Source of the DNA: Branchiostoma floridae
Lineage: Eukaryota > Chordata > Leptocardii > Amphioxiformes > Branchiostomatidae
Assembly: GCF_000003815.2 (NCBI RefSeq)
Contig: NC_049987.1
Location: 655,473-719,472, forward strand
Direction: 5' to 3'
DNA length: 64,000 nucleotides
Shown here: positions 33,423 to 43,618 of the stretch, in pieces
How the letters are laid out: each line of letters begins with the position of its first letter
Position numbering within the stretch: the first letter of the stretch is position 1
Made by a program: the position numbers and the translations under genes
The notes under the pieces: generated by a model
The model's input: the letters and a program-made list of their open reading frames with translations, nothing else
Told to the model about the DNA's origin: nothing
The model's database searches: none

Positions 33423-34010
33423 TCACGAATCCTGATCTTCAGACTCCCCCTCCTTGATCCAGCCCCCATGCATATCCAAATTCTTTATCTTCAGGAACAA
33501 ATATGCGTGAAACATGATGTTGAGCAGAGACATGTACGCCAGCTGCGACTGTATCATTATGAGGTCGTAGTTTGCTTGTTCGTTTACCTGTGAATTGAAA
33601 TTATGATAATTAGAGATGGACCCTACGTCCAGCGCAACACTCAAGCTGTCTATACAGTATCCAAGTGAAGCACCCAACATGTCCAGGGAGTGGACCCTAT
33701 TTACAAAGAAAACATTATTCCTGAAAAAGTACGGATCCCTGATCATGGCATACCTGTGTAGTTGGCAGCTGTTGTCGTACACCACTATTCTTGGGGCAGT
33801 TGTGAGACGCGTCCGGAAGATCTCGAATGGATGATGCACGGACTCACAGCTGTGCATAGCCTCGAATCCGTAACAGACTCCGTTTGGGCAGAACAAGGTG
33901 AATATCCCAGGTGTCGAAGACGGAAGATGCCATTTTGCCATTCCCTCTCCGCACCATGTAGTCCCGCTTGGACCGAAGCATGTCAAACCTACCCCCTTCC
34001 CGCATTAGAA
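33423..34010 (-). pseudogene. KDZ (Kyakuja-Dileera-Zisupton)-like transposase fragment
   Basis: An uninterrupted 187-codon minus-strand frame includes STPGIFTLFCPNGVCYGFE, ESVHHPFEIFRTRL, RIVVYDNSCQLHRYA, VNRVHSLDMLGASLGY and NFNSQVNEQANYDL. The order HG-C-GF…vvYDn.C.LH.Y……F.vDr.H…….C..gY……..SQvnEq.N is what I associate with KDZ/Zisupton-type transposases, whose acidic catalytic residues include the Asp of YDN. The Cys and His expected in the H..H..C tract are partly altered (HSLDMLGAS). Upstream coding is missing or interrupted by 2.5 kb, so it is probably a decayed C-terminal half. Family assignment is from memory of motif order. Confidence 0.6.
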
Positions 34011-36609
34011 CTAAGCGGCCCGCGGGGCCGTAAATGTTTTTAAGAAAATCTTAAAAATCAACCGCTTGAATAATGCCAATTAAAATCGTTGTCTATAATG
34101 TATGGAATTTTGACTACGATACTATCTGATTTTTAGTTGACAATATCCATATAATAAGGAGCTAAAAATCATAAAAGTTGGAGATACAGCCGGAAAAATG
34201 CCCCGTTTTGACGCCGCGCGCGCGGCACGCTATTTCGAAGGCCGCCCGGCGGAGATGCAATTTTCAACTCAAAAGCCACAAGCCGCCGTGCATCGGAGAA
34301 CTCTGGGAATGATTCCAGGTGAAAGGGCAGAGATCAAGGTTCACTCCAGTGGTTGCACAATTTTGCTACGTCATTCCTGGCGGAAGTTATGGGCCAGAGT
34401 AGGGAAACCTCCGAAAGTAAGTGGATATTTTTGCCATTTTTCTTGAATTTAGCAATTTTGTTCATACACAGTGACAAATATAGATATATTGTGATCATCA
34501 TGGTGTAGTTTCTGTTTCTATTTACGCGAGTTTGGCTTGTGGCTTTAGCGATGCGATTTGAGAGTTTTTTTAGGCAGCCCGCGCACGGCCGTGGAGGGGG
34601 AGGGGGGCGTGACATCACGGACGTCCGCGGACATTGTCTGCGCTATAAATTCAACATATTATCATAAATTCTGCGCTATTTGACCGCAGAATGGCAGTTT
34701 ATTTTATGTATTGTGTAGAATACCTTTCATAACCGATGATGTGGCATATTTTGTAACAAAAAAACGTTTCACTATCGTAAATAATATGTTGCGTGCATAC
34801 ACGTTATCGCCATGCTCAATCGGAATTTGTCAGTTGCATGGTATTAATTTCGAGATCATTTTTAATTTTCTAGTTGACACAAAAGGGACATATCCTGGGC
34901 AGATCAGCGGAAACAGCAAAATAGAGACTTGTCAAAACTGCTCACCAGAGACAAGGCTGCAGACACCGAGACAACAGATCAAGTTTAGACACGACATGTT
35001 TGGAGTTGCAATAATTGGTGACGAACATTGAAAGTTATTTGATCTTATTGTTTTGATTTTTAAAGAAGAAAAGCTAAGTTAAGAGAAACTGAATAGAAAA
35101 GCAACCTACTAATAATAATCAGAAAGTTACTTGAACTAAACAGTTATTTTTAGAATGGGTAAAACATGTATGCATACTAATTAGCACTTACTATTCATCA
35201 TCATTACTATTACTAATGTCATTAATTACGATGTTAATTAGGACAACTGCTAATTAAGCATTTGATTGTTAAAAGTTCTTTAAAGTAACATGCAATTTAC
35301 ATCTGTACAACCAATTTAACCTTCAAGCACCCGACCTTTTTTTGCGACTAAAATGACCGAGTGGGGTCCAAACGGACCCCAAAATGTTTTATTCATAAAA
35401 TCTCAATACCATTTCTTATCGGCGATTATTGTATATACATTGCTTCGTCAATGTAAGAGGGAGATTTTGAGATGTTAAGGTGTTGCTAATTCCAACTCAT
35501 TATCATAATTTATGCAAAAGTTTAGAAGGACCACGTTTTGCACTAAACCTATTCCGACCAGGGTAATAACCCTCATTTGCATATTTTGTAATCAATAAAA
35601 ACTACAAAAATACTTCGTTTTTTAATGATTAGTCTTACTTTGAATTAGAAACGTGAAGTTCTTTCTTAAGCTTGTAGCATGTTTAAGAAATGCAGATTAA
35701 TTGAATGGTACTATTGTGGATGAGTAGATTAATTAGGGTTAATTAGGATTAATTAATACAAAGTAATGATGATATGTCGAGAAAACAATATTATAGTCTG
35801 TCCAGTAATATTATCTTCATGTGCTGAAAATTTGAAGAACATTTGTTAAAGCGTTTGGAAGATACATTAAAAAGTGTGTAAATAACTGTGTGCTTGTGGT
35901 CATTTTCGGTGCCATGTCGAGGTCAACTGTTCCCATAGGGCTAATAGATAAGCCTCTTCTAATGAAAACGTCCAACTTTTCAACTTTGAAAAATTCTAGA
36001 AAATTTCAACATTGTCGGATTTCAACACAATAAAAAGCATTGTAATCAGAAGAATCTGATCTGTAATTTGAAAGCAGTTTCAGCAACTTTAACCTTAACC
36101 AAAATTTTAGTGTGACATGCCTACGAAAATACCTCATTGCAGCGTCTAGAAAAGACGAATGAAGCTAGCATAATACCAGTAATCCGTTAATCAATTTTCA
36201 AACGTAGCATTACTGACTTTACAATGAATGGCTTGGAATTACGATATACTCTAAAATCTAGTTCAGTGATATCTAAATTGAATTGATTCCCTAGCAACTT
36301 ATACTCCTGGTTGACTTGTACTCCTACTGTTCAGGACTTCTAGAGCAACCCGCAGCCTGGAATTGAACAGCTGAGTAGCATTAATGTAATGCCAGGCGAG
36401 GTGGGTGCATTAAAATGAGGCCTAGGCTGTTCTAGGACTGTATTTTCTAATGCTGATTAAGATCACCGCAAGTGAACACCTGTAAAGATTGAAAATACAT
36501 ATTAATACATACATGAAGTTTGTTCGTGACGAAAACTGAAGACGAAAAGAGTATGTAGTTTTCAGAGCATCAGTCTCTACCAATAATAAACAAAAGCACG
36601 TTTTGATTC
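34011..36609. other. Mostly unexplained stretch with a few signals
   Basis: A G+C-rich patch (34200-34260) begins an 83-codon plus-strand frame at 34198 that reaches a strong donor (gtaagt near 34417), but no matching downstream exon was found. Another plus-strand block after an acceptor (aattttctag, 34874) is open to a stop at 35031. At 35316-35360 TTAA is followed by ccttcaagcacccgacc and a gtggggtcc…ggacccc hairpin, resembling one end of a piggyBac-type element; no partner end was seen. The remainder is A+T-rich with taattag/ggttaatt words near 35720-35760. Confidence 0.35.
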
Positions 36610-36613
36610 TCAC

Positions 36614-37279
36614 CTTCTTCCAGTCAATGTCAAGCCGCCGGGCTCACGTGTTCCATCCCTTTTCTTAGCGTCTCCTAGTGAACCTCCTCGAACTCGGTAG
36701 ATCCACATGTTGACCTTGTCCGGTTGCAGACCCTTTGAGTGGTTCTCAGGGACTGGCGACCTTCCTCCATGGAGTGTAGATGGTCCACCAGCAGCCCGTA
36801 GTATATCATCTTCCTGTAGTACATTTATATGCAATATTCTATGAATGAATGAATGAATTTCTTGTAGCTGGCAACATGAGAACAACTATTCCGGCGGCTG
36901 CTACACATTAAACAGAAAAGCCTATCGCCGTCCCGACGCTTCAGAATCCCTGAAAATAGAACAAAACAAAATGATGAATGGTGTAATATTAGTAAAGTAA
37001 TTACGAGTAATGTAAAGAGATAAAGCAAATTTTGACAGTAGATATTGTTCTGGGTAATTATTTCCATACGCTTTCCCGTCGTGAACGGCTGCCAGGAATG
37101 GGTCTGTTTGAAGCTGTTCAACAGCCTCTTCCTCCACATCTGCAGCTACACCTCTTCGTTCCTCTTCCTCCATATCTGCAGCCATGAGTGGCGGACTGAC
37201 CATGCGTTCTGCTGCCCGGGCGTGAATACAGTACAGACCTTCCTGCCGTACGGCAAAATCTCGCAGATCTTACACCCGT
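36614..37279 (-). pseudogene. Minus-strand exon cluster with a Cys/His knuckle
   Basis: Three exon-like blocks have usable borders. 37279 to about 37060 follows an acceptor (ataccttacag); one frame gives GCKICEILPYGRKVCTVFTP and another a long acidic frame with AADMEEEERRGVAADVEEEA. 36949 to about 36855 follows ttctattttcag and encodes RLFCLMCSSRRNSCSHVASY, a C-x2-C…C-x-H pattern reminiscent of SWIM-type zinc knuckles. 36813-36614 lies between an acceptor (tgtactacag) and a donor (AAG|GTGAGA). A 36-bp duplication (gctgcagatatggaggaag…) in the first block shifts which frame looks genuine. It lies 2.6 kb upstream of the KDZ-like fragment in the same orientation and could be its N-terminal part. 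Confidence 0.35.
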
Positions 37280-38251
37280 CTGTAAGGTATCAGAGTTGTA
37301 TAGCACATCTAACAGTTGGTACTGCAGGCAACTACAGGCCTTAACATTCAACAAGTAATACTTTCCACTAGATTGGTCTTTCCGTTCCCGTGCGTTGTCG
37401 CACGAACACAATTACAGCACGTGACACTCCCCTAAACCTGATTCAAATACTCTCAACTGAACCAGCTGGAAGTATCGCGTAAGTTGGTCTCCGCATCACA
37501 GTCTGCGAGAGTAACGGTATTGTCCCTTGTCAAGGGAAACCATCTTCGTTCATGGTGCAAGCACCTCAAATACCATGACAAGGGATCCCTTTAAAAATTC
37601 CTTTTTTACTTGGCACATAAGTTATCTCGTCTTCTGGACTGCATATTTTTTTCAAAAATGGGACCAAAGATGTGACTTAGGTAGGTAGGTAGGTAGAGGA
37701 ACATCGCGTGCAAAATCGCTGTTTAGGTATTTCCACATCATTTGGAGTTCAACTTCCGTATCGTTTTTGGTCCCTAAACCCAACAGGCCATTGCATCTCT
37801 CAAAACTGAACAGCCAAAAACCATGTATAGGACCATAATCAAGGATAGTCTTTTAAATATCAATGTAGGTACATATTGGGTGTTATGGACAATTCGCCAA
37901 ACAACCTTCCCCCTTTTACCCAAACATCACGAATGAATCTACCCAGTCTATGTCGGCGCGACTAACCGCGGGTTTGCACAAACGCTGACAGGTTAAGACA
38001 AATATTTCCCACCATTGGTAATGCTCTTGTGGCAACATGTCTTGCAAACAACACATACTATAGTACAGAGTCCAATTCTTCCACTCGTCAGCAGTGAAAT
38101 ATCTACAATCTGAGGTAATTTTGGTTGAAGGCGTCCAATTTCACTCGGAATATTTATTGTCCCTATGGTTTACTCTAATCTGTTGAGCTTAGCTTTAGTT
38201 ATAACAATGTCTCGGTCATAGCCGTTCCAAACTATCCCATGACTTGCTATA
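37280..38251. other. No gene recognised
   Basis: A (gtag)n microsatellite occurs at about 37676-37696 and a cccttgtcaaggg hairpin near 37516. No supported exon. Confidence 0.4.
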
Positions 38252-38640
38252 TTATGCCTTCCGTTTCAAAGTCAGCAAAGGCATCAAAATTTCCCAGGCT
38301 ATTTTTTGTGCTTTCATCACACCACTAGGTTCTTTTTCATTCCTTTGTTTTGATCGCTGTTCTGCCTCCGCTTTGCTTTCAAACTCTTCTGCCAGTCGCC
38401 GAAATATTCGAGCATTGAGTGACTCTTTAATCCCATATGTCACTTGTCACTAAATCCCCGTTGTTCTTCAAACTTGCCTGCTAAGGCTGATTCCTTGCTT
38501 GCTTGACGAATGATTTTTTTTTCCTTTTTGACCGCCCTTGTTCAGCAATTGAATTCTGCAGCTCGTGAAGAACATCTGGTAAAGGGCGTTTATAGCGTTT
38601 TCTACGTAATAATATTGCCAGCCCCTCTAATCTCAACAGC
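38252..38640 (-). pseudogene. Lysine/glutamate-rich coding remnant
   Basis: Minus-strand pieces in two or three frames read LRRKRYKRPLPDVLHELQNS, a run of Lys, then SALAGKFEEQRGFSDK, a stop, and IKESLNARIFRRLAEEFESK through SGVMKAQKIAWEILMPLL. The charged, helical character and few interruptions point to a decayed protein-coding segment of about 130 residues. No family is recognised. It ends exactly where an inverted LINE 3' tail begins (38655), so the LINE probably interrupted or adjoins it. Confidence 0.35.
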
Positions 38641-38654
38641 ACGTGTAATGTCCA

Positions 38655-39072
38655 AATTGGTTTATTTATTTATTTGTTTGAATCAGGCCCATGGCCCATA
38701 AAAGCAGACACAGTACAGAGATTAAAAAAACTACACTTACAACGAGTTAACTATTATTTACATAATTTCGCCAGAAGTTGCTATGGCGAAAGCCGTCCGA
38801 GTGGACAAGCAATCGGATTATGTCATTGTCAGAGGACACCAAATGTATAGCAAATGCATGGGTGACCTTGCGGGGCCTTGCGTCAAAATGTCTGTCCGAT
38901 TGTTAACAAGCAACTTCTGCTTGTATGCCTGCCGACCAAAAAGAGCAGTTTAGATGCGCTGTGGTACGCCACTCGCAGTTTGGAGATAGCACTCATGTTG
39001 TAGTTACTCAAGATTTGAGCACAGTACATAGGGGAGCAATACGCTGAGAACAATTCACTTTTTACTGCCACT
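38655..39072 (-). mobile_element. 3' end of the same CR1/L2-like LINE family (copy 2, inverted)
   Basis: Reverse complement of the tail at 4640-5107. It starts with the A-rich tail (tttatttatttatttg on the plus strand), then gaatcaggcccatggccc, the untranslated segment and the C-terminal coding tract. On the minus strand that tract reads SAYCSPMYCAQILSNYNMSA and ISKLRVAYHSASKLLF. It is 5'-truncated at about 39072, a little before the truncation point of copy 1, and carries frameshifts. Confidence 0.85.
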
Positions 39073-39269
39073 GAGCAGTAAAGGAACCGTCGAAGGAGTG
39101 AATTTGCCCAAGAATAAAAACCTCTGACGTGGGCCCGAATTGCTGAGTCATCAGAAAGGTCAAGAGTAATTATGTATCCAATAATATTAATTGTTATTTT
39201 TTGGATATTAAATATATTAATATCCCATATTTATATTTGATTGATGTTCAGATGACTGACCAATTTCAG
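39073..39269. other. A+T-rich spacer
   Basis: Nothing recognised. Confidence 0.4.
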
Positions 39270-39449
39270 AATCAGATGGATTGACGTGCGTAGAAGGAGG
39301 ACAGGCGGAGGGTGTTCCACGCTTTAGAGTACCCGGTAAAGTTAGTTTGTTTTTTTTTAAACTAATGATATGGACGGGTATTTTCTATATGATCCTCTGG
39401 CCCAGTACACTTTTCAGACCAGGATGCCAGACTGAGACATTACATTGTA
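39270..39449 (+). CDS. Possible pair of terminal exons
   Basis: An acceptor (ccaatttcag) opens a 66-bp exon (39270-39335) with one open frame encoding SDGLTCVEGGQAEGVPRFRV plus Pro. Its donor is CCCG|GTAAAG. After an 82-bp intron the acceptor tacacttttcag gives a second exon (39418) whose required phase is open for DQDARLRHYIV and then stops at 39447-39449. Both borders and the phase agree, but the open stretches are short, so this could arise by chance. No family is recognised. An AATAAA lies at about 40029. Confidence 0.25.
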
Positions 39450-40178
39450 TGATAGGGCAGGCGAACAAAGCACACGTATTCTGTGACAAGGTCCTCCGTT
39501 GGGACATGGGAGTATTTTCGTCTAGTTGCTTAAAACACGAGGTCGTGCGATTCGTCGCTATCTCTGCACGTGTCTATGTCGGTTACTATCGACGTGTTTT
39601 GAACAAATTAATGAACTATTGATCACTTGTGATTTGAGAGATTCCATGTCAAGAAATGTCATTCTACTATCACATACTATACTACCAATAGTATACTCAA
39701 TGTGCCTCTTAAATTGTTACGGAAACAGTGAGGCTCTCTGTTCATGACATATCTGTGAAGCATGCATGCATTATCCTACACAATAACCCATGGAGCTATC
39801 TCAGAACGTGTACGGATGATTTGGATGAGGTGATATGTGGACTCGCAGTTCGTCATAACCTCCAAACAATAGCATATCCCGTGCTTGTATAATACTGTGA
39901 AAGACCTTGTGTTTATAAAGAAGGGTGTCTGTAGGACACATTTCTGCAACCATCCCAGCCCTTCACGGCACCGTGCCCTTTGTCAATAGTATAGCAGGGA
40001 AGGCCACATTGCTTACGCAGAGAGTGGAATAAAAAGTTGAGACGGGTCGGGTAGCAGCAGGGAGTTAGTTCAAGATAAGAGTAAAAACATTTTATTAACT
40101 AGTAATATAACATTCCTTGTGAATTCTGAAGACAAAGGTGCACAGAACAGGTGTCTTCTTTTGCAAGTAAATACTTAC
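39450..40178. other. No gene recognised
   Basis: No additional exon or repeat identified. Confidence 0.4.
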
Positions 40179-40500
40179 CATAACTTTCCGTACCTGTCAT
40201 AAACTCCCCCTTTGCCACTTTCTTGGCAACTTTGACGGCATCAATGTCCCCTGCAATCTTTACCATACTACACACTGGTGTATTCCTGGCGAGCTCAGTA
40301 AAGAAGTCGCTGTACGCTATTTTTGCCGGGCGGTTGCCGCTTTCCTCAAGCAGGCGGGAGAGAACCCATTTTAGATCCTATTGGCCCTCTGCGTCCAGCA
40401 TTGGCAGCAGCATTTCCGTCTCTTCCTGCATAACCCCTATGTTCTTCCCCTTGGTTCCCCGTCTGTACCCCGAGTACTGGAGTAGAAGTATCCGGGCCAT
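40179..40500 (-). pseudogene. Exon of an unidentified gene with one in-frame stop
   Basis: On the minus strand an ATG (40500) opens a frame of 40 codons (MARILLLQYSGYRRGTKGKN then GVMQEETEMLLPMLDAEGQ). A TAG (40380-40378) follows, then the frame is open again (DLKWVLSRLLEESGNRPAKI, SDFFTELARNTPVCSMVKIA, AVKVAKKVAKGEF) until a near-perfect donor (TTATG|GTAAGT). One stop in 107 codons together with an intact donor indicates a recently broken gene or a sequencing error. I do not recognise the protein; it is helical and lacks obvious repeats. Confidence 0.45.
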
Positions 40501-41047
40501 CTATGAGCGGATGTAGACCCGATTGTTATTTTCTTTTGGTGCAATTTATAAAATAAAAGTAACGAAGACATGAACTTGTCAAGATTTGAAGGATCACAGT
40601 TATCATTGACTGCATAATTTTGTTGGTATATATCATGTTTCTTGTTAGTGGATCTAAGTGATTTAAAAAAAAAAAACTGGCAACTAACCTGCTAGCATTT
40701 GATGGCCAACGATAAAATATTTGTAGTAATTGTAGGTCAAGAAGGACAATATCATATTCATGTACATAATACTTTTAAAGAGACATGTAATATCAGATTC
40801 CAATGAAATAATTTTTAACGCATTATATAACCAACAGATATACATATACATATTAAAGAAAGGTACGGCCAGGCAAATTTCGTCTCATGATTCTTTATTA
40901 CATCTATATCTGTTGTCTAAGTAAAGCCTTTGGGGTACCTTCCGTTGACCCACAAAAGTCCTTGACTGGACTTACAATCTGTAATGTATGACGGGTATGG
41001 ATGCAAGGACGCATGAGTACGTACATGATGCGGATAGGTAAGAATAT
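40501..41047. other. No gene recognised
   Basis: A+T-rich spacer. Confidence 0.4.
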
Positions 41048-41521
41048 TTAGTCAAAATTCAGTAATCTCTGAGTACTGCAGAAACATAAACTCGGCCAAG
41101 AGTAATTGTAAGCGGTAGATAGGATGCAGATACGGTCACGGTCATCTTCTACAGGAACGAGAGGAACACGGGTTCTCATATTGAAAAGAGCCTCAACTAT
41201 TGCCCGACTGCTAGGCTGGTTGGTCTCCACAAAATAGATCTTGGTCTGGCCTAGCATACCAGCAGGCCATTACAAGATGATGTGTGCGATGACCATCCAT
41301 CTTTTTGTGTAGCCAAAAGGCCAAGATCCTTCCCAAGATGAGTACTTGGTTTTGGATTCCTCCTGTACAGCATTAGTCGCCATAGGGTCGCCGTTATTAT
41401 CCTCAAAACGGGCGAAGGGATAGCTTCCTGTTCTTTTGGCTGGAGGGGGAGCGTTATTGGTATGGAAGAGAATGCTCCGATTGGGCCATTGTCGGCCCCA
41501 GTGATGTAGAGCAACTCTCAT
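41048..41521 (-). pseudogene. Unidentified coding remnant with one stop
   Basis: From 41521 one minus-strand frame runs to 41048 with a single TAA after about 83 codons. Segments include MRVALHHWGRQWPNRSILFH, TKYSSWEGSWPFGYTKRW and, after the stop, MLGQTKIYFVETNQPSSRAI and NMRTRVPLVPVEDDRDR. A second frame is open over part of the same region. The WGRQWPNRSILFH tract faintly resembles the RNase H region of DIRS-type elements, but the following sequence does not continue the match. Confidence 0.3.
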
Positions 41522-42092
41522 GTTGGGCAGCTCCTATTGGCTAGAATGTTATTTCGCGATCGTATATTGAGAGGTCAGGATCCGTAGAGCTATGCTGTCC
41601 CGCAAGCCAGACCGAAATCAAAAAGGCGGCGTTAAAAGTCGCGTCCCGGGAAACATCTACATCTACATTGTGGTAACCCCCAAATAGCCCCGCGTGGGGC
41701 ATCGTATGGGGAACAACTTAACAAACATGATAAGGTATTGGAATTGTTTTAGGCTTGCAGTGTGGAGAGTCATAAAGAAATGGATTTCTTCTTGGCATTT
41801 CCCTAAGTTTAAAAAGTAAAGCATACATAATTAAGTATGTATTTCACAACCTTCTTGATCATTAAGGTTACATATTCATAATTCATATGATGCCCCCCAC
41901 CCACTTGACATACTGCCGCAATACTAAAAAAACATTCCAGCCATTGGCATATAATGCATTTACATTGGAAAGGGAGGCTGGCATCAGAATAGTAGTAAAA
42001 AAACCTCAACTTTAACCAGCACAACAGTTATCTTAAGTTATGAATTTTACGATATTCTACTATACAGGTACATATAAGTTGTAGAAGAATGT
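41522..42092. other. No gene recognised
   Basis: Spacer between minus-strand coding remnants; a G+C-rich hairpin-like patch (ccccgcgtgggg) occurs near 41687. Confidence 0.4.
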
Positions 42093-42445
42093 TTAAGCTG
42101 TAAGAGATGCAGACCACTTGCAATAATCAGGGTCAGCTAAGTCCGAAATGTCTGACTCATACCAGTCCAACACAATAGTCAAAGGTAAGTCATCTTCCTC
42201 TTCCCAGTATAATTCATCACGGCCACTAGGAACATTACAACGCCTTACTTGTGCCGATAAAGGTAAGTTGTTATCCTCTTCTCAGTCTTAGTCTGGATGG
42301 GAATTCCGCTTCTGTGAGCTAACAGTGGTAAATGGTCTTCTAGTTCATGTCGGATCAGTTTCCTAATTTCAGCTTTCTTGGCATCTAGTTTAAGCTTGTT
42401 CCTGTTTTTCAGATATTCTGAGTATTTCATTTGTCCCTTACTGAG
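42093..42445 (-). pseudogene. Charged coding remnant, two blocks
   Basis: After a possible acceptor (gggtagaattag) the minus strand is open from 42445 with LSKGQMKYSEYLKNRNKLKL, DAKKAEIRKLIRHELEDHLP and TEKRITTYLYRHK up to a stop at about 42245. Immediately beyond, a shifted frame continues RRCNVPSGRDELYWEEEDDL and IVLDWYESDISDLADPDY to a stop at 42095-42093. It looks like a single protein interrupted by one frameshift, with a basic N-terminal and an acidic C-terminal part. Family unknown. Confidence 0.35.
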
Positions 42446-42582
42446 CTAATTCTACCCACATGGATAACTGATAATTAATGCCCTTGCCTAAGATCGTTTT
42501 CACTTTGTTAGGATATACTACAAGCCGACTCTCTCGAAAGGCTTCCACAAAAGCAAGTTTTCTTTAAATTCCCTGCTTTCTC

Positions 42583-43035
42583 TTAAGTGACTCGTCTCTT
42601 TTTTCTCTTCTTCTCCTTCGTTCTCGGTTCTTCAGCTTCAAATAGCCTTTTAAGTTGTTCTTCTTTCGTGCCCCACTGCTTTTTAGTTATTTTTTCCCTT
42701 TCCTGGCTATGGAGCACAACTTTTTTTTTCTGTTTTGTTCTGGCTGGGATGTCAGCCACTCTGCCGGCCTGTCTTGTTTCGCCCTTACCATTGCACTGTG
42801 TACTAATGGGTTTGCAGCTGGCGACACAACTTGCTGCTGGGCAAGGATGCCAAAGTCTGGCATTCCCGATAAGTTGAGCTGCTTCATTTTGTTTGGTTGT
42901 CAGGTTATGATACTCACCTAACTCAGTGCGTAATGATGCAAAGCCTCAAAACTCTTTCCCTTCCGCATATTCTTTCTTGGTTTCAATGCACAGCAATTTT
43001 GCTGCGGCATTATCATGATCTTTCGTGCCAACCAT
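42583..43035 (-). pseudogene. 151-codon ORF with one TGA stop, unidentified
   Basis: The minus-strand frame starts at ATG 43035 (MVGTKDHDNAAAKLLCIETK). It meets TGA at 42948-42946 after 29 codons and is then open for 120 codons to TAA at 42585-42583. Later segments are LRTELGEYHNLTTKQNEAAQ, LIGNARLWHPCPAASCVASC and a strongly basic C-terminus (EKKRKKRRVT). The Lys/Arg-rich tail would serve as a nuclear localisation signal. A single stop suggests a young pseudogene, selenocysteine-free readthrough or an assembly error. It lies just downstream of the receptor-tail exon in the same orientation, but a link is not shown. Confidence 0.4.
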
Positions 43036-43288
43036 GATAATTCATCTCCTCGTCTTCCCCTCCATCTCGACATCATACTTTATTTTTTTTCTTTATTCAT
43101 CTTAAGACAGCCCATTCAACTTATTTGAAGTTGATTTCCAAGGGGGCCCACTACATAAATAACAAAAAAACGAAACGTGTTACATTCAGTAAGATAACCA
43201 GAGGACAACAAACAATATAAACAAATAAACCGAAGCGTCTTTACCAAGAACAGTTGTCGATGTCCACCAAAAACGTCAACGGTGGAGG

Positions 43289-43618
43289 TCAGAGGTCAGG
43301 AGTGTGTCTTAGGGCAGCATTTAAACTGCCGTAGAGTTGGTCCTGATCATTTATAGTATGGTACACAGCCTCGGCTTCTTCGTACGGACTTGATGAGGAC
43401 TCTGTCTTGTTCTTGCAAGGCTTGTTGTCTTTGCGGGGTCCTTGTTGACCACGAGGGGAAGTTTGGGACAATGACCCACTGGTTTGGCTGATTCCGGCCC
43501 CCGAGATAGGGTAACGTACTGGCTGAGCTTGCTCGTACATGTCTACTGTGCAGACAAGTAGCGTTAGAATAATCGCTCCCGGTAAAGGAAATATGAATAT
43601 TCCTTCTCCAAGATTGGT
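43289..43618 (-). CDS. Transmembrane plus cytoplasmic-tail terminal exon of a receptor-like protein
   Basis: An acceptor (gatttttttcttcag) opens this exon in phase 0. It encodes TNLGEG, a hydrophobic span (IFIFPLPGAIILTLLVCTV, 19 residues), then a Gln/Ser/Pro-rich tail with YEQAQPVRYPISG, ESSSSPYEEAEAVYHTIND and DQLYGSLNAALRHTPDL before the stop. A membrane segment followed by a Tyr-rich tail is the usual last exon of type I receptors. Tails with VYHTIND-like words are, as I recall, common in lancelet Ig, LRR and scavenger-type receptors. The two C-terminal tyrosines are not strict ITIMs, because the -2 positions are Ala and Gln. Upstream ectodomain exons were not found to the right. Confidence 0.5.
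   Translation of the reverse strand, partial: TNLGEGIFIFPLPGAIILTLLVCTVDMYEQAQPVRYPISGAGISQTSGSLSQTSPRGQQGPRKDNKPCKNKTESSSSPYEEAEAVYHTINDQDQLYGSLNAALRHTPDL

Noticed and set aside
41270-41521. DIRS RNase H domain from WGRQWPNRSILFH
   Set aside because: Only one short tract is similar; neither the acidic residues nor the following conserved sequence continue the match.
43289-43400. ITIM motifs in the receptor-like tail
   Set aside because: AVYHTI and QLYGSL lack the required aliphatic or Ser residue at position -2.
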